From the NCBI RefSeq assembly GCF_026781265.1, contig NZ_JAKUVC010000010.1:62001-126000 (forward strand): a stretch of DNA of 64,000 nt. The letters run 5' to 3'. Each line of letters starts with the position of its first letter. The first letter of the stretch is position 1. This document shows positions 53,130 through 62,820 of this stretch, in pieces. The notes under the pieces are model-generated. The model saw only the letters and a program-made list of their open reading frames with translations, did not search any database and was not told where the DNA came from. A program made the translations under genes and the position numbers. This stretch comes from Streptococcus sanguinis (lineage in GTDB: Bacteria; Bacillota; Bacilli; Lactobacillales; Streptococcaceae).

Positions 53130-54407
53130 ATGACGACTTATAAAAAAATCATGAATATCGCCTTGCCGGCTATGGCGGAGAATTTTTTACAGATGCTCAT
53201 GGGAATGGTCGACAGCTATCTGGTGGCTAGTCTTGGGCTGATCGCGATTTCCGGTGTCTCAGTGGCCGGCAACATCATTACGATTTATCAGGCAATCTTT
53301 ATCGCGCTGGGGGCTGCTATTTCCAGTCTCATCTCCAAGACTCTGGCTCAAGGAGACAAGGAGCGTTTGGCCTATCATACAGCCGAGGCTATCAAGCTGA
53401 CCTTGCTTCTGAGTCTTCTGTTGGGGCTGATTTCCCTGCTCTTTGGCAGGCAGATGCTGGATCTTCTTGGGACAGAAAAGGCGGTGGCTGAAGCAGGCGG
53501 TCTTTATCTGGCTCTGGTTGGTGGGACTATTGTTCTGCTAGGATTGATGACTTCTTTTGGAGCTTTAGTGCGAGTTACACGCAATCCTAGATTTCCCATG
53601 TATGTCAGTCTTCTGACCAATGTCCTCAATGCCCTCTTTTCCGGTCTGGGGATTTACGTCTTTCGGCTTAGTATTGTCGGTGTAGCGCTGGGAACGGTGC
53701 TGGCTCGTTTGGTCGGTATGCTGATTCTCTGGCGGGAGCTGGATTTGTCCACGATCCGCTGGAGCTGGGGCTTAGATGGAGAGCTCTTGCTCCTGTCTCT
53801 GCCGGCTGCTGGAGAGCGGCTCATGATGCGAGCGGGTGATGTAGTTATCATCGCCATTGTGGTCGTCTTTGGGACAGACGCAGTAGCGGGGAATGCCATC
53901 GGTGAAGTCCTGACTCAGTTTAATTATATGCCAATCTTCGGGGTCGCAACAGCAACAGTCATGTTGGTAGGTCATGCGGTAGGTGAGGGAGATATGCAAG
54001 AGGTCGGTCTGATTCGTCAGCGGACCTTCTGGCTGTCTTTTGCTTGCATGCTGCCCGTGGCTCTAGGAATTTTTGCTTTTGGTCGGCCGCTGACCTTGCT
54101 CTATACGGACAATAGCGGAGCTATCACAGCCAGTCTTTCAGTCATGCTTTTCTCCCTGCTGGGAACTCCCATGGCAGTGGGAACCGTGATTTACACAGCT
54201 ATCTGGCAGGGGCTGGGCAATGCCAGACTGCCCTTTTATGCCACGACTGTTGGCATGTGGCTGATTCGCATCGTTGCCGGTTACTTGCTGGGTGTGACCT
54301 TTGGCTTGGGTCTGCCAGGAGTCTGGACCGGGATGCTCTTGGACAATGGCCTCCGCTGGCTATTTTTAAAGGTTTTATTTGACAGAAAAATGAGGGAAAT
54401 CACATGA
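53130..54407 (+). CDS. MATE-family efflux transporter
   Basis: 425 residues, twelve membrane segments. N-terminal IALPAMAENFLQMLMGMVDS and ALGAAISSLISKTLAQGD, then the second-half repeat GDVVIIAIVVVFGTDAVAGN, are typical of multidrug and toxin extrusion proteins, driven by sodium or proton gradients. Substrate unknown. Ends in ATGA shared with the next gene, so the two are coupled. Confidence 0.92.
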   Translation: MTTYKKIMNIALPAMAENFLQMLMGMVDSYLVASLGLIAISGVSVAGNIITIYQAIFIALGAAISSLISKTLAQGDKERLAYHTAEAIKLTLLLSLLLGLISLLFGRQMLDLLGTEKAVAEAGGLYLALVGGTIVLLGLMTSFGALVRVTRNPRFPMYVSLLTNVLNALFSGLGIYVFRLSIVGVALGTVLARLVGMLILWRELDLSTIRWSWGLDGELLLLSLPAAGERLMMRAGDVVIIAIVVVFGTDAVAGNAIGEVLTQFNYMPIFGVATATVMLVGHAVGEGDMQEVGLIRQRTFWLSFACMLPVALGIFAFGRPLTLLYTDNSGAITASLSVMLFSLLGTPMAVGTVIYTAIWQGLGNARLPFYATTVGMWLIRIVAGYLLGVTFGLGLPGVWTGMLLDNGLRWLFLKVLFDRKMREIT

Positions 54408-55015
54408 CAAAAGCGTTTATTTGGGATTTGGACGGCACCTTGCTGGACTCCTACGATGCTATTTTGGCAGGGATTGAGGAAACCTATGCTCACTATGGTC
54501 TGGACTTTGACAGTAGTATTCACAGCTATATCCTAAAGCACTCTGTGCAGAAGCTCTTGGAAAAAGTAGCGTCTGAGAAAGGTCTGGATGCTGCCGAGAT
54601 GAATGTCTTTCGTGGAGCAAGTCTAAAGGAAAAGAATGCTCAGGTCCATCTGATGAAAGGAGCTGCCGAGATACTGGCCTGGGCTGAAGAGCAGGGCATT
54701 GCCCAATTCGTCTATACCCACAAAGGACTCAATGCCCATCAAATCTTGCAAGACTTGGGTATTCATGACTATTTCACAGAAATCATCACAACAGCCAACG
54801 GCTTTGAGCGCAAGCCCCACCCAGAAGGTGTCGATTATCTGCTTGAGAAATATGGCCTGGACAAGCAGGAAACCTACTATATCGGTGACCGGACCCTGGA
54901 TGTGGATGTCGCCGTCAACAGTGGCATCCAGAGCATTAACTTTTGTGACTACCGAGCAGAAATCAATCAGAAAATAGAGAAGTTGATGGATATCAAGCAA
55001 TTATTTACAAGATAA
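54404..55015 (+). CDS. HAD-IA phosphatase (phosphoglycolate-phosphatase-like)
   Basis: 203 residues. HAD motif I FIWDLDGTLLDSYDAIL, motif II VYTHKG, motif III Lys in GFERKPHPEGVDYLL, motif IV YIGDRTLDVDVAVNSG. Cap type IA. Substrate unspecified. Overlaps the MATE gene by four bases and is followed by a terminator. Confidence 0.9.
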   Translation: MTKAFIWDLDGTLLDSYDAILAGIEETYAHYGLDFDSSIHSYILKHSVQKLLEKVASEKGLDAAEMNVFRGASLKEKNAQVHLMKGAAEILAWAEEQGIAQFVYTHKGLNAHQILQDLGIHDYFTEIITTANGFERKPHPEGVDYLLEKYGLDKQETYYIGDRTLDVDVAVNSGIQSINFCDYRAEINQKIEKLMDIKQLFTR

Positions 55016-55060
55016 AAAGCAGACCAGAACTGATCTACTGTCAGTCTAGCCTGCTTTTTT
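55014..55060. terminator. Terminator between convergent genes
   Basis: AAAAGCAG pairs with CTGCTTTT around an inner imperfect stem (CTGA...TCAG), then eight Ts. Confidence 0.75.
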
Positions 55061-55061
55061 T

Positions 55062-55538
55062 TTACATATGCTCAATGTGAAGTTCTAGCAAGAATTCAAG
55101 AGCCTCGGGAGTGCAGTTCTTTTTTTCAATTGCAAAACCAGTGTTTTCCCCTATCAAGATATAAAAATCTTGCTTTGTCATAATGACTTTGACAATATCA
55201 TCATAGGTATAGTGAAATTCTCCACGTTTATTCTGAGCTATAAAAGCCTCTCTGTCAAATATCAGAGTGACCTCCATGTTCTGAAATAAAGGATTTTTTT
55301 GATAGGCCCTCTTTATCTGATAATTCATGCCAAAATAGTACATAGAGGCGCAAATAGGGGGAGCCAATATGATAGATATTATCTTTTTCTCTAACGGACT
55401 GAACATTACGTAGGCGAACAGCCCGATTATCAGTATGATTATGTATAATACAAATCCTTTTCGTCGTATGAGAATAGCCCATGAAAATCTTTTATAAACT
55501 TCTTCAGTCAGAAGAGTTGTAATACGGATTGGGAACAT
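55062..55538 (-). CDS. YcxB-like membrane protein
   Basis: 158 residues. Two helices in the first 70 residues (KGFVLYIIILIIGLFAYVMF and IISIILAPPICASMYYFGM), then a domain with FDREAFIAQNKRGEFHYTYD and a KQDFYILIGENTGFAIEKK strand pair, as in YcxB-like proteins. The family is uncharacterised. AGGTAAAAG precedes the start. Divergent from polA. Confidence 0.75.
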   Translation of the reverse strand: MFPIRITTLLTEEVYKRFSWAILIRRKGFVLYIIILIIGLFAYVMFSPLEKKIISIILAPPICASMYYFGMNYQIKRAYQKNPLFQNMEVTLIFDREAFIAQNKRGEFHYTYDDIVKVIMTKQDFYILIGENTGFAIEKKNCTPEALEFLLELHIEHM

Positions 55539-55634
55539 CTTTTACCTCCAGTTTTGATTATTATAACATACAGGAATTATTAAAATCACTTTTAAATTTT
55601 CCACGCCGACTTTTCTGTCTTTGTCCGCCTTTCG

Positions 55635-55643
55635 TGTTATAAT
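55635..55643 (+). promoter_or_regulatory. polA promoter placing the start at the ATG
   Basis: TGTTATAAT ends at 55643 and the ATG begins at 55650. The arrangement TGnTATAATnAACCTATG is the same as at 12315-12332, so the mRNA is probably leaderless; no Shine-Dalgarno is present. Confidence 0.6.
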
Positions 55644-55649
55644 AAACCT

Positions 55650-58292
55650 ATGGAAAAAAAGAACAAGTTATTATTAATCGACGGTTCGTCCGTTGCTTTT
55701 CGCGCTTTTTTTGCGCTTTATAATCAAATCGACCGTTTCAAGAGTCCATCGGGCCTGCATACCAATGCTATTTATGGCTTCCACCTCATGCTCAATCATC
55801 TCTTGGAGCGCGTGCAGCCGACGCATGTTCTGGTAGCTTTTGATGCTGGAAAGACGACCTTCCGGACCGAGATGTACGCCGACTATAAGGCTGGTCGGGC
55901 CAAGACACCGGATGAATTTCGTGAGCAGCTGCCCTTTATCCGAGAAATGCTGCAGCACTTGGGCATTCACTACTACGACTTGGCTCAGTACGAGGCAGAT
56001 GACATCATCGGAACCTTGGACAAGATGGCTGAAAAGACAGCTGTGCCTTACGATGTGACCATTGTCAGTGGCGATAAAGACTTGATTCAGCTGACGGATG
56101 ATAATACCGTGGTGGAGATTTCTAAGAAAGGCGTGGCCGAGTTTGAGGAATTTACCCCAGCCTACCTCATGGAAAAGATGGGCATCACGCCAAAGCAGTT
56201 CATTGACCTCAAGGCGCTGATGGGAGATCAGTCAGATAATATTCCTGGCGTGACCAAGATTGGTGAGAAGACTGGCCTCAAGCTCCTCTTGGAGTATGGC
56301 TCTTTGGAAAATCTCTATGAAAATATCGACCAGCTCAAGGCTTCCAAGATGAAGGAAAATCTGATCAATGACAAGGACAAGGCTTTCTTATCAAAAACCC
56401 TAGCTACCATCAATACTCAGGCTCCGATTGAAATCGGGCTGGATGATTTGGTTTATAAGGGTCCTCAGATAGAGGCCCTGAGCAAGTTCTATGACGAGAT
56501 GGGCTTCAAGCAGCTCAAGGCTCAATTAGGAACGGCTCAGGATCCCGTAGAAGTCAAACCAATTGAATTTACCAAAGTGACTGAGGTCAAAGAGGATATG
56601 CTTGCACCAGAGCAATTTTTCTATTTTGAAATCTTGGGTGACAACTACCATAAGGAAGAGATTGTTGGTCTTGCCTGGGGCGATATCCGTCAGATTTATG
56701 TCGGCACCAGAGATTTACTGCAGCAACCTCTCTTTCAGGAGTTTTTGACAAAAACAGCTCTGAAAACCTACGACCTCAAGCGGACCAAGGTACTGCTTAG
56801 TCATTATGGTATCGAACTGCCAGCAGCTTCCTTTGATGCGCGCCTGGCCAAGTATCTGCTTTCGACGGTCGAGGACAATGAGCTGGCGACTATTGCTCGC
56901 CTCTACGGCCAAACAATCCTGCCAACTGATGAGGAGGTGTATGGCAAGGGAGCCAAGCGCGCTTTACCGAAGCAAGCGCAGCTCTTTGAGCATCTGGCTC
57001 GTAAGGTCCAAGTATTGTTGGAAACAGAAGAGCCTATGCTGGAACAGCTTCGCGCCCACGATCAGCTGGATTTGTTTCTTGAAATGGAGCAGCCCCTGGC
57101 CTTTGTCTTAGCCAAGATGGAGATTGCGGGAATCAAGGTTGAGCGGGAAACCCTGCAAGGTATGCAGGCGGAAAATGAAAAGACGCTGGGAAGTCTGACG
57201 CAGGAGATTTATGATCTGGCTGGTCAGGAGTTCAATATTAACTCACCGAAACAGCTAGGAACCATTCTCTTTGAGGATATGGGGCTGCCGCTGGAGTACA
57301 CCAAAAAGACCAAGACAGGCTACTCGACAGCGGTTGATGTGTTGGAGCGTTTAGCACCGATAGCACCGATTGTGTCTAAGATTCTGGAATACCGTCAAAT
57401 CAGCAAGCTCCAGTCCACTTATATCATCGGACTACAGGAGGCGATAGCGTCTGACGGTAAGATTCACACTCGCTATGTTCAAGATTTGACTCAGACTGGC
57501 CGTCTGTCCTCGGTTGACCCGAACCTGCAGAATATCCCCGTTCGTTTGGAGCAGGGGCGTCTTATTCGCAAGTCCTTTGTGCCAGAGTGGGCAGACAGTG
57601 TGCTACTCAGCTCGGATTATTCCCAGATTGAGCTGCGGGTGCTGGCTCACATTTCGCAGGATGAGCATCTGATTGCGGCCTTTCAGCATGGAGAAGACAT
57701 TCACACGGCTACAGCTATGCGGGTCTTTGGTATTGAAAAGGCAGAGGATGTGACACCTAATGACCGCCGCAATGCCAAGGCCGTCAACTTCGGAGTGGTC
57801 TATGGCATTTCCGACTTCGGACTGGCAAATAATTTGGGAATTTCCCGCAAGGATGCTAAGGACTATATCCAGACTTATTTTGAGCGTTTCCCTGGTATCA
57901 AGAATTATATGGAAACGATTGTCCGCGAAGCTCGTGATAAGGGTTATGTAGAGACTATTTACCATCGCCGCCGCTCCTTGCCGGATATCAATTCTCGCAA
58001 CTTTAACATCCGAAATTTTGCGGAGCGCACAGCCATTAACAGTCCGATCCAAGGCTCCGCCGCAGACATTCTCAAAGTCGCTATGATTAATCTGGATCGA
58101 GCTCTGACAGAGAAAAATTTCAAGTCTCGCATGCTCTTGCAGGTGCACGATGAAATCGTGCTGGAAGTGCCAAATGACGAGCTAACAGCCGTCCGCCAGC
58201 TGGTCAAAGAAACCATGGAAGCTGCGATTGAGCTGGCCATTCCGCTAGTAGCTGATGAAAACGCTGGCCAAACTTGGTACGAGGCGAAATAA
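55650..58292 (+). CDS. polA: DNA polymerase I
   Basis: 880 residues. N-terminal 5'-3' nuclease domain (LLLIDGSSVAFRAFFALYN, YEADDIIGTLDKMA, GDQSDNIPGVTKIG), a middle 3'-5' exonuclease-like region that lacks a clear DxE active site, and the polymerase domain with motif A LLSSDYSQIELRVLAH, motif B RRNAKAVNFGVVYGIS and motif C QVHDEIVLEVP. It removes primers and fills gaps. Starts leaderless as argued under the promoter. Confidence 0.97.
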   Translation: MEKKNKLLLIDGSSVAFRAFFALYNQIDRFKSPSGLHTNAIYGFHLMLNHLLERVQPTHVLVAFDAGKTTFRTEMYADYKAGRAKTPDEFREQLPFIREMLQHLGIHYYDLAQYEADDIIGTLDKMAEKTAVPYDVTIVSGDKDLIQLTDDNTVVEISKKGVAEFEEFTPAYLMEKMGITPKQFIDLKALMGDQSDNIPGVTKIGEKTGLKLLLEYGSLENLYENIDQLKASKMKENLINDKDKAFLSKTLATINTQAPIEIGLDDLVYKGPQIEALSKFYDEMGFKQLKAQLGTAQDPVEVKPIEFTKVTEVKEDMLAPEQFFYFEILGDNYHKEEIVGLAWGDIRQIYVGTRDLLQQPLFQEFLTKTALKTYDLKRTKVLLSHYGIELPAASFDARLAKYLLSTVEDNELATIARLYGQTILPTDEEVYGKGAKRALPKQAQLFEHLARKVQVLLETEEPMLEQLRAHDQLDLFLEMEQPLAFVLAKMEIAGIKVERETLQGMQAENEKTLGSLTQEIYDLAGQEFNINSPKQLGTILFEDMGLPLEYTKKTKTGYSTAVDVLERLAPIAPIVSKILEYRQISKLQSTYIIGLQEAIASDGKIHTRYVQDLTQTGRLSSVDPNLQNIPVRLEQGRLIRKSFVPEWADSVLLSSDYSQIELRVLAHISQDEHLIAAFQHGEDIHTATAMRVFGIEKAEDVTPNDRRNAKAVNFGVVYGISDFGLANNLGISRKDAKDYIQTYFERFPGIKNYMETIVREARDKGYVETIYHRRRSLPDINSRNFNIRNFAERTAINSPIQGSAADILKVAMINLDRALTEKNFKSRMLLQVHDEIVLEVPNDELTAVRQLVKETMEAAIELAIPLVADENAGQTWYEAK

Positions 58293-58456
58293 AACAAGAT
58301 ACAAAGAGCGTCAAAACCGACTGAAAATTAGGCAGCCGGACGAAGGGGTCATGCTCCTAGAACGGATTATCTATTTTCCAAGGTTTTAGCCCGTATTCAG
58401 TTAAGACGCAAATACTGTAAAACTATCCAGCTTTATTATGAATGAGGAGGAAGCCT

Positions 58457-58894
58457 ATGACTTATCATTTTCAAAATCCTAGCGATGCCATCGTCAAGCA
58501 TTATCTGAAAAACAGCAATGTGATTGCCGTTGTCGGCCTGTCTGACCGCGAAGAAACGACCAGCAACCGTGTGTCCAAGGAAATGCAGGAGCGAGGTTAT
58601 TGCATTATTCCAGTCAATCCGCGGGCAGCGGGCAGTCAAATTTTGGGTGAAACTGTTTATGCCAGTCTCAAAGATATTCCTTTTCCGGTAGATATTGTCG
58701 ATGTATACCGCCGCAGTGAGTTTTTGCCAGATGTGGCACTGGATTTTTTGCAGTCGGATGCCAAGGTTTTCTGGGCTCAGTTGGGCTTGGAGAGTGAAGA
58801 AGCTGAGCAGATTTTGAGGGCAGCTGGTCGAGACGATATTGTCATGGATCGCTGCATTAAGCGCGAGCATACACGCTTGATTCTGGGCGAATAA
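58457..58894 (+). CDS. CoA-binding-domain protein
   Basis: 145 residues from ATG 58457 after GAGGAGG; an ATG at 58442 would contain the ribosome site. Rossmann-like CoA-binding domain: NVIAVVGLSDREETTSNRVS, IIPVNPRAAG, VDIVDVYRRSEF and VFWAQLGLES. Small proteins of this family (YccU type) bind CoA, but their role is unclear. The next gene begins one base later, so the pair were co-transcribed. Confidence 0.88.
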   Translation: MTYHFQNPSDAIVKHYLKNSNVIAVVGLSDREETTSNRVSKEMQERGYCIIPVNPRAAGSQILGETVYASLKDIPFPVDIVDVYRRSEFLPDVALDFLQSDAKVFWAQLGLESEEAEQILRAAGRDDIVMDRCIKREHTRLILGE

Positions 58895-58895
58895 G

Positions 58896-59115
58896 ATGGC
58901 CAAGTTAGTTATCATTCGTGGCAATTCCGGCTCTGGCAAGTCTAGCCTGGCCAGAAAACTGCAGACTCACTCCTGCCGACATGAAGCGCTGGTGGAAAGA
59001 CCGAGACTTCTTAGGCTGGGAAGAGGAATCCTTTTTCACAGATGAGGATTCGCTGGAGGCAGCCTTTGATATAATCCGCTCTGCCCTTGACAGAACAGAC
59101 TATAATAGTAAATAA
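58896..59115 (+). pseudogene. P-loop kinase gene with internal deletion and frameshift
   Basis: The ATG at 58896 gives MAKLVIIRGNSGSGKSSLAR with intact Walker A, and diverges after LQTHS (about residue 26). A second frame then gives PADMKRWWKDRDFLGWEEES and TDEDSLEAAFDIIRSAL, the expected end of the streptococcal kinase-like protein. The centre of the protein (perhaps 100 residues) is missing and the ends are out of frame by one base, so no working protein. The first frame stops at 59045, the second at 59115. Confidence 0.8.
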
Positions 59116-59116
59116 A

Positions 59117-59167
59117 AAAACAACTCACAAGCTTAGGACAAAGAGTCTCGTGCCTGTGGGTTGTTTT
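59117..59167. terminator. Bidirectional terminator
   Basis: AAAACAACTCACAAGC and GCCTGTGGGTTGTTTT form a long stem with a 19-base loop, flanked by A and T tracts. Confidence 0.75.
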
Positions 59168-60008
59168 CGTTTAGAATAGCTTTTTCTTTTTTCAACTCTT
59201 CGTAGAAGAGAATGTAAGCAGTCGCTGTATAAGGGAGAACCATAATATTCAATATGCCATAAGTCATTTTGGCCAGTAAATTCCAGCCGATGAAGCTCAG
59301 ATCCAGCATAAATAACTTTCCTTTATAGCCCTTCATTAGCTTCCGGCTTTGACGGATAGCATAGAAAGCTCCCTGGTAGGTATCAGTTTCAAGCTGGTCG
59401 TAGAGGATGAGTTCTGCTTGAGAATATGCGTAGTACTGAGGAACGGTGATACCTAGACCAACCAATATTAAGAGGCTTCCCAGTAACATACCAGGGGTGT
59501 ATTGAAGAATCTGCTGTCCTGCCTCGCTTTGAGCAGTCAGCACAGTATGGGCAGGAAGTTTTTCCGAAATATTGAGAATCTTATAAGCATTGAAGACGGA
59601 CAGAAGACTCCCGCAAAATATAGGAAGATTCCAAAGGAAAAGCAAGAGCTGCTTGAGCAAAACAGTTTTAAGAACAGGCGTGAAGTTCTTGCTCGTAAAA
59701 AGATGCCCAATATCTGAAAAGCGGACCTCATTCTTGTTCTTGCGGATGACGGTTATCATGGTATAGCTGGCAGAAAGCAGCAGGAGAGACGTGATAAACT
59801 GGATGGTCGTCGGAAAAAGAGTTCGGCTAATCAGAAAATATATGAACTGGCTGAAGGTCAGGTCGGAAACGGAGTTTCTTAGATTCCCAATAAGGGAAAG
59901 CAAGATGTTTAGGATACCGGCAAGAGTCGGGGCTGCAAACAAAAGAAAAATCCCATTCGTTTGGCTCCGGATGGCACGAGCCTGAGCTCTGATATTACTT
60001 AGATTCAT
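59133..60008 (-). CDS. DUF975-family membrane protein
   Basis: 291 residues. N-terminal NLSNIRAQARAIRSQTNG, five or six membrane helices, a conserved late block AIRQSRKLMKGYKGKLFMLD followed by LSFIGWNLLAKMTYGI, the signature of DUF975. Function unknown. Divergent from tgt, a frequent neighbour in streptococci. The C-terminal coding end lies inside the terminator hairpin. Confidence 0.85.
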   Translation of the reverse strand: MNLSNIRAQARAIRSQTNGIFLLFAAPTLAGILNILLSLIGNLRNSVSDLTFSQFIYFLISRTLFPTTIQFITSLLLLSASYTMITVIRKNKNEVRFSDIGHLFTSKNFTPVLKTVLLKQLLLFLWNLPIFCGSLLSVFNAYKILNISEKLPAHTVLTAQSEAGQQILQYTPGMLLGSLLILVGLGITVPQYYAYSQAELILYDQLETDTYQGAFYAIRQSRKLMKGYKGKLFMLDLSFIGWNLLAKMTYGILNIMVLPYTATAYILFYEELKKEKAILNENNPQARDSLS

Positions 60009-60097
60009 AATTCCTCCATACTGATTTGTCTGTTACATTATATCATACCCCGTGACAGATAGAAGTTTTTTTGGTAAAATCATACGGTATCTTGTGA

Positions 60098-61303
<1,206 letters not shown>

Positions 61304-61328
61304 GAAGCTCCATTTGAAAGGGGAAGCC

Positions 61329-61967
61329 ATGTCTGATGAAGAGAAAATGCTGAAAAGATTGACAGCGTATCTGTCAGACGACCAAAAACATACTATACGT
61401 ATATATGGTCATGGTGCTTCGGGCAAGTCAACTTTTGCTCGAAAACTCCAGCTAGCCTTGGGTGAGGAACGAGCCAATCTGTTGGAAACAGATCCTTATG
61501 TAATTACTGGAGAGTATCGAGATTTGCTCAGTTCCAAAGATTTTCCTCATCAAAAAGTCACAGCCTGCCTCCCAGCCGTTCATGAACTCGGGAGTCTGGA
61601 GCGAGATATTTGTGCCTTGCAGTCTGGTCTGGATATTCTGACCATTGGCACAGCTTGGTCGCCTAGCTTGCGTTTATCAGCCCAAAAGCCTATTCTGATA
61701 GTAGAAGGTATGTCGGCTGCCTTTTTGCCTGAAAGCTTGTTTGATTTGTCGATTTGTTTTTACACGGATGATCAGACTGAGTTAGAGCGCCGCTTGGCTC
61801 GGGATGTGGCTGTGCGAGAGCGCAGGCCAGAGTGGATAGAGCAGACGCATCTGGCTCGGCGAGAGCAATATAGGCACTTTTATCAACCCTATCTAGCAGC
61901 TGCAGACCTTGTCATCTGCCAGTCGGGCAACAGCTTTCGCATCGAAAAGGACAGTCCCTTACTATAA
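61329..61967 (+). CDS. Uridine kinase-like P-loop protein
   Basis: 212 residues from ATG 61329 after AAAGGGGA; the frame is open into tgt but that part is a shadow. Walker A YGHGASGKSTFARKLQ, then DPYVITGEYRD, IVEGMSAAFLP, and a late RRLARDVAVRERRP lid-like segment, as in uridine kinase/phosphoribulokinase-like proteins. The length and motifs resemble small nucleoside kinases; the actual substrate is uncertain. Confidence 0.8.
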   Translation: MSDEEKMLKRLTAYLSDDQKHTIRIYGHGASGKSTFARKLQLALGEERANLLETDPYVITGEYRDLLSSKDFPHQKVTACLPAVHELGSLERDICALQSGLDILTIGTAWSPSLRLSAQKPILIVEGMSAAFLPESLFDLSICFYTDDQTELERRLARDVAVRERRPEWIEQTHLARREQYRHFYQPYLAAADLVICQSGNSFRIEKDSPLL

Positions 61968-62000
61968 AATAAAGTAGCCAAGGGTAAATTTTCATTTTTG

Positions 62001-62031
62001 ATCTCACTGATGTGCGTCAGTGAGATTTTTG
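62001..62031 (+). terminator. Terminator after the kinase gene
   Basis: ATCTCACTGA (62001-62010) and TCAGTGAGAT (62017-62026), followed by TTTTGTTTT. Confidence 0.9.
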
Positions 62032-62133
62032 TTTTGAGAGTATTTGTCTAAAAGTCTGAATTTAAAATAATCTTGAACATATTTGACCGTCTGAGAAATT
62101 ATCTAATAAATTCCTTTGCATTTGAGGAATTTA

Positions 62134-62142
62134 TGGTATAAT
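62134..62142 (+). promoter_or_regulatory. nusG promoter, extended -10
   Basis: TGGTATAAT; transcription should begin near 62149. Confidence 0.6.
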
Positions 62143-62160
62143 AGGGCTAGAAAGAAGCAG

Positions 62161-62178
62161 AAGCCCGCAGGCTTTTTT
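62161..62178 (+). terminator. Candidate attenuator in the nusG leader
   Basis: AAGCC-CGCA-GGCTT followed by TTTTAT, located 12 bases past the expected transcript start and 20 bases before the nusG ATG. Confidence 0.45.
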
Positions 62179-62198
62179 ATTTAGGAAAGGATGAACTC

Positions 62199-62735
62199 AT
62201 GGACAGTTTTGACAAAGGCTGGTTTGTACTGCAGACCTATTCAGGCTATGAAAATAAGGTAAAAGAAAATCTTTTGCAGCGCGCTCAGACTTATAATATG
62301 CTGGAAAATATCTTGCGCGTGGAAATCCCGACTCAGACCGTGCAAGTAGAGAAAAATGGCAAGACCAAGGAAATCGAAGAAAATCGCTTCCCGGGTTATG
62401 TTTTGGTAGAAATGGTAATGACAGATGAAGCCTGGTTTGTCGTGCGGAACACTCCGAATGTAACAGGATTTGTCGGTTCACACGGGAACCGTTCTAAACC
62501 AACACCACTCTTGGAAGAAGAAATTCGCAACATTCTCATCTCCATGGGTCAAACAGTGCAGGAATTTGACCTGGATGTCAAGGTTGGGGATACCGTTCGT
62601 ATCATAGATGGTGCCTTCACTGACTATACAGGTAAGATTACGGAGATTGATAATAATAAGGTCAAGATGATTATTTCCATGTTTGGCAATGACACCGTGG
62701 CCGAAGTTAATCTCAGCCAAATTGCAGAGCTTTAA
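62199..62735 (+). CDS. nusG: Transcription factor NusG
   Basis: 178 residues. NGN domain (KGWFVLQTYSGYENKVKENL, FPGYVLVEMVM, VRNTPNVTGFVG) and C-terminal KOW domain (VKVGDTVRIIDGAFTDYTG). Binds RNA polymerase, modulating pausing. AGGAAAGG precedes the ATG. Usually secE lies just upstream; here the upstream gene is a kinase with its own terminator, and no secE frame fits between. Confidence 0.97.
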   Translation: MDSFDKGWFVLQTYSGYENKVKENLLQRAQTYNMLENILRVEIPTQTVQVEKNGKTKEIEENRFPGYVLVEMVMTDEAWFVVRNTPNVTGFVGSHGNRSKPTPLLEEEIRNILISMGQTVQEFDLDVKVGDTVRIIDGAFTDYTGKITEIDNNKVKMIISMFGNDTVAEVNLSQIAEL

Positions 62736-62764
62736 TCGACGAAGTTGTTATCCTCGTCAAAAAT

Positions 62765-62795
62765 AAAATCCAAGACTGAAAAGATCTTGGATTTT
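62765..62795. terminator. Bidirectional terminator
   Basis: AAAATCCAAGA (62765-62775) and TCTTGGATTTT (62785-62795), T tracts on both strands. Serves nusG and the convergent lipoprotein gene. Confidence 0.9.
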
Positions 62796-62820
62796 TATGT
62801 TTTTGGAACTGATTAGAAGA

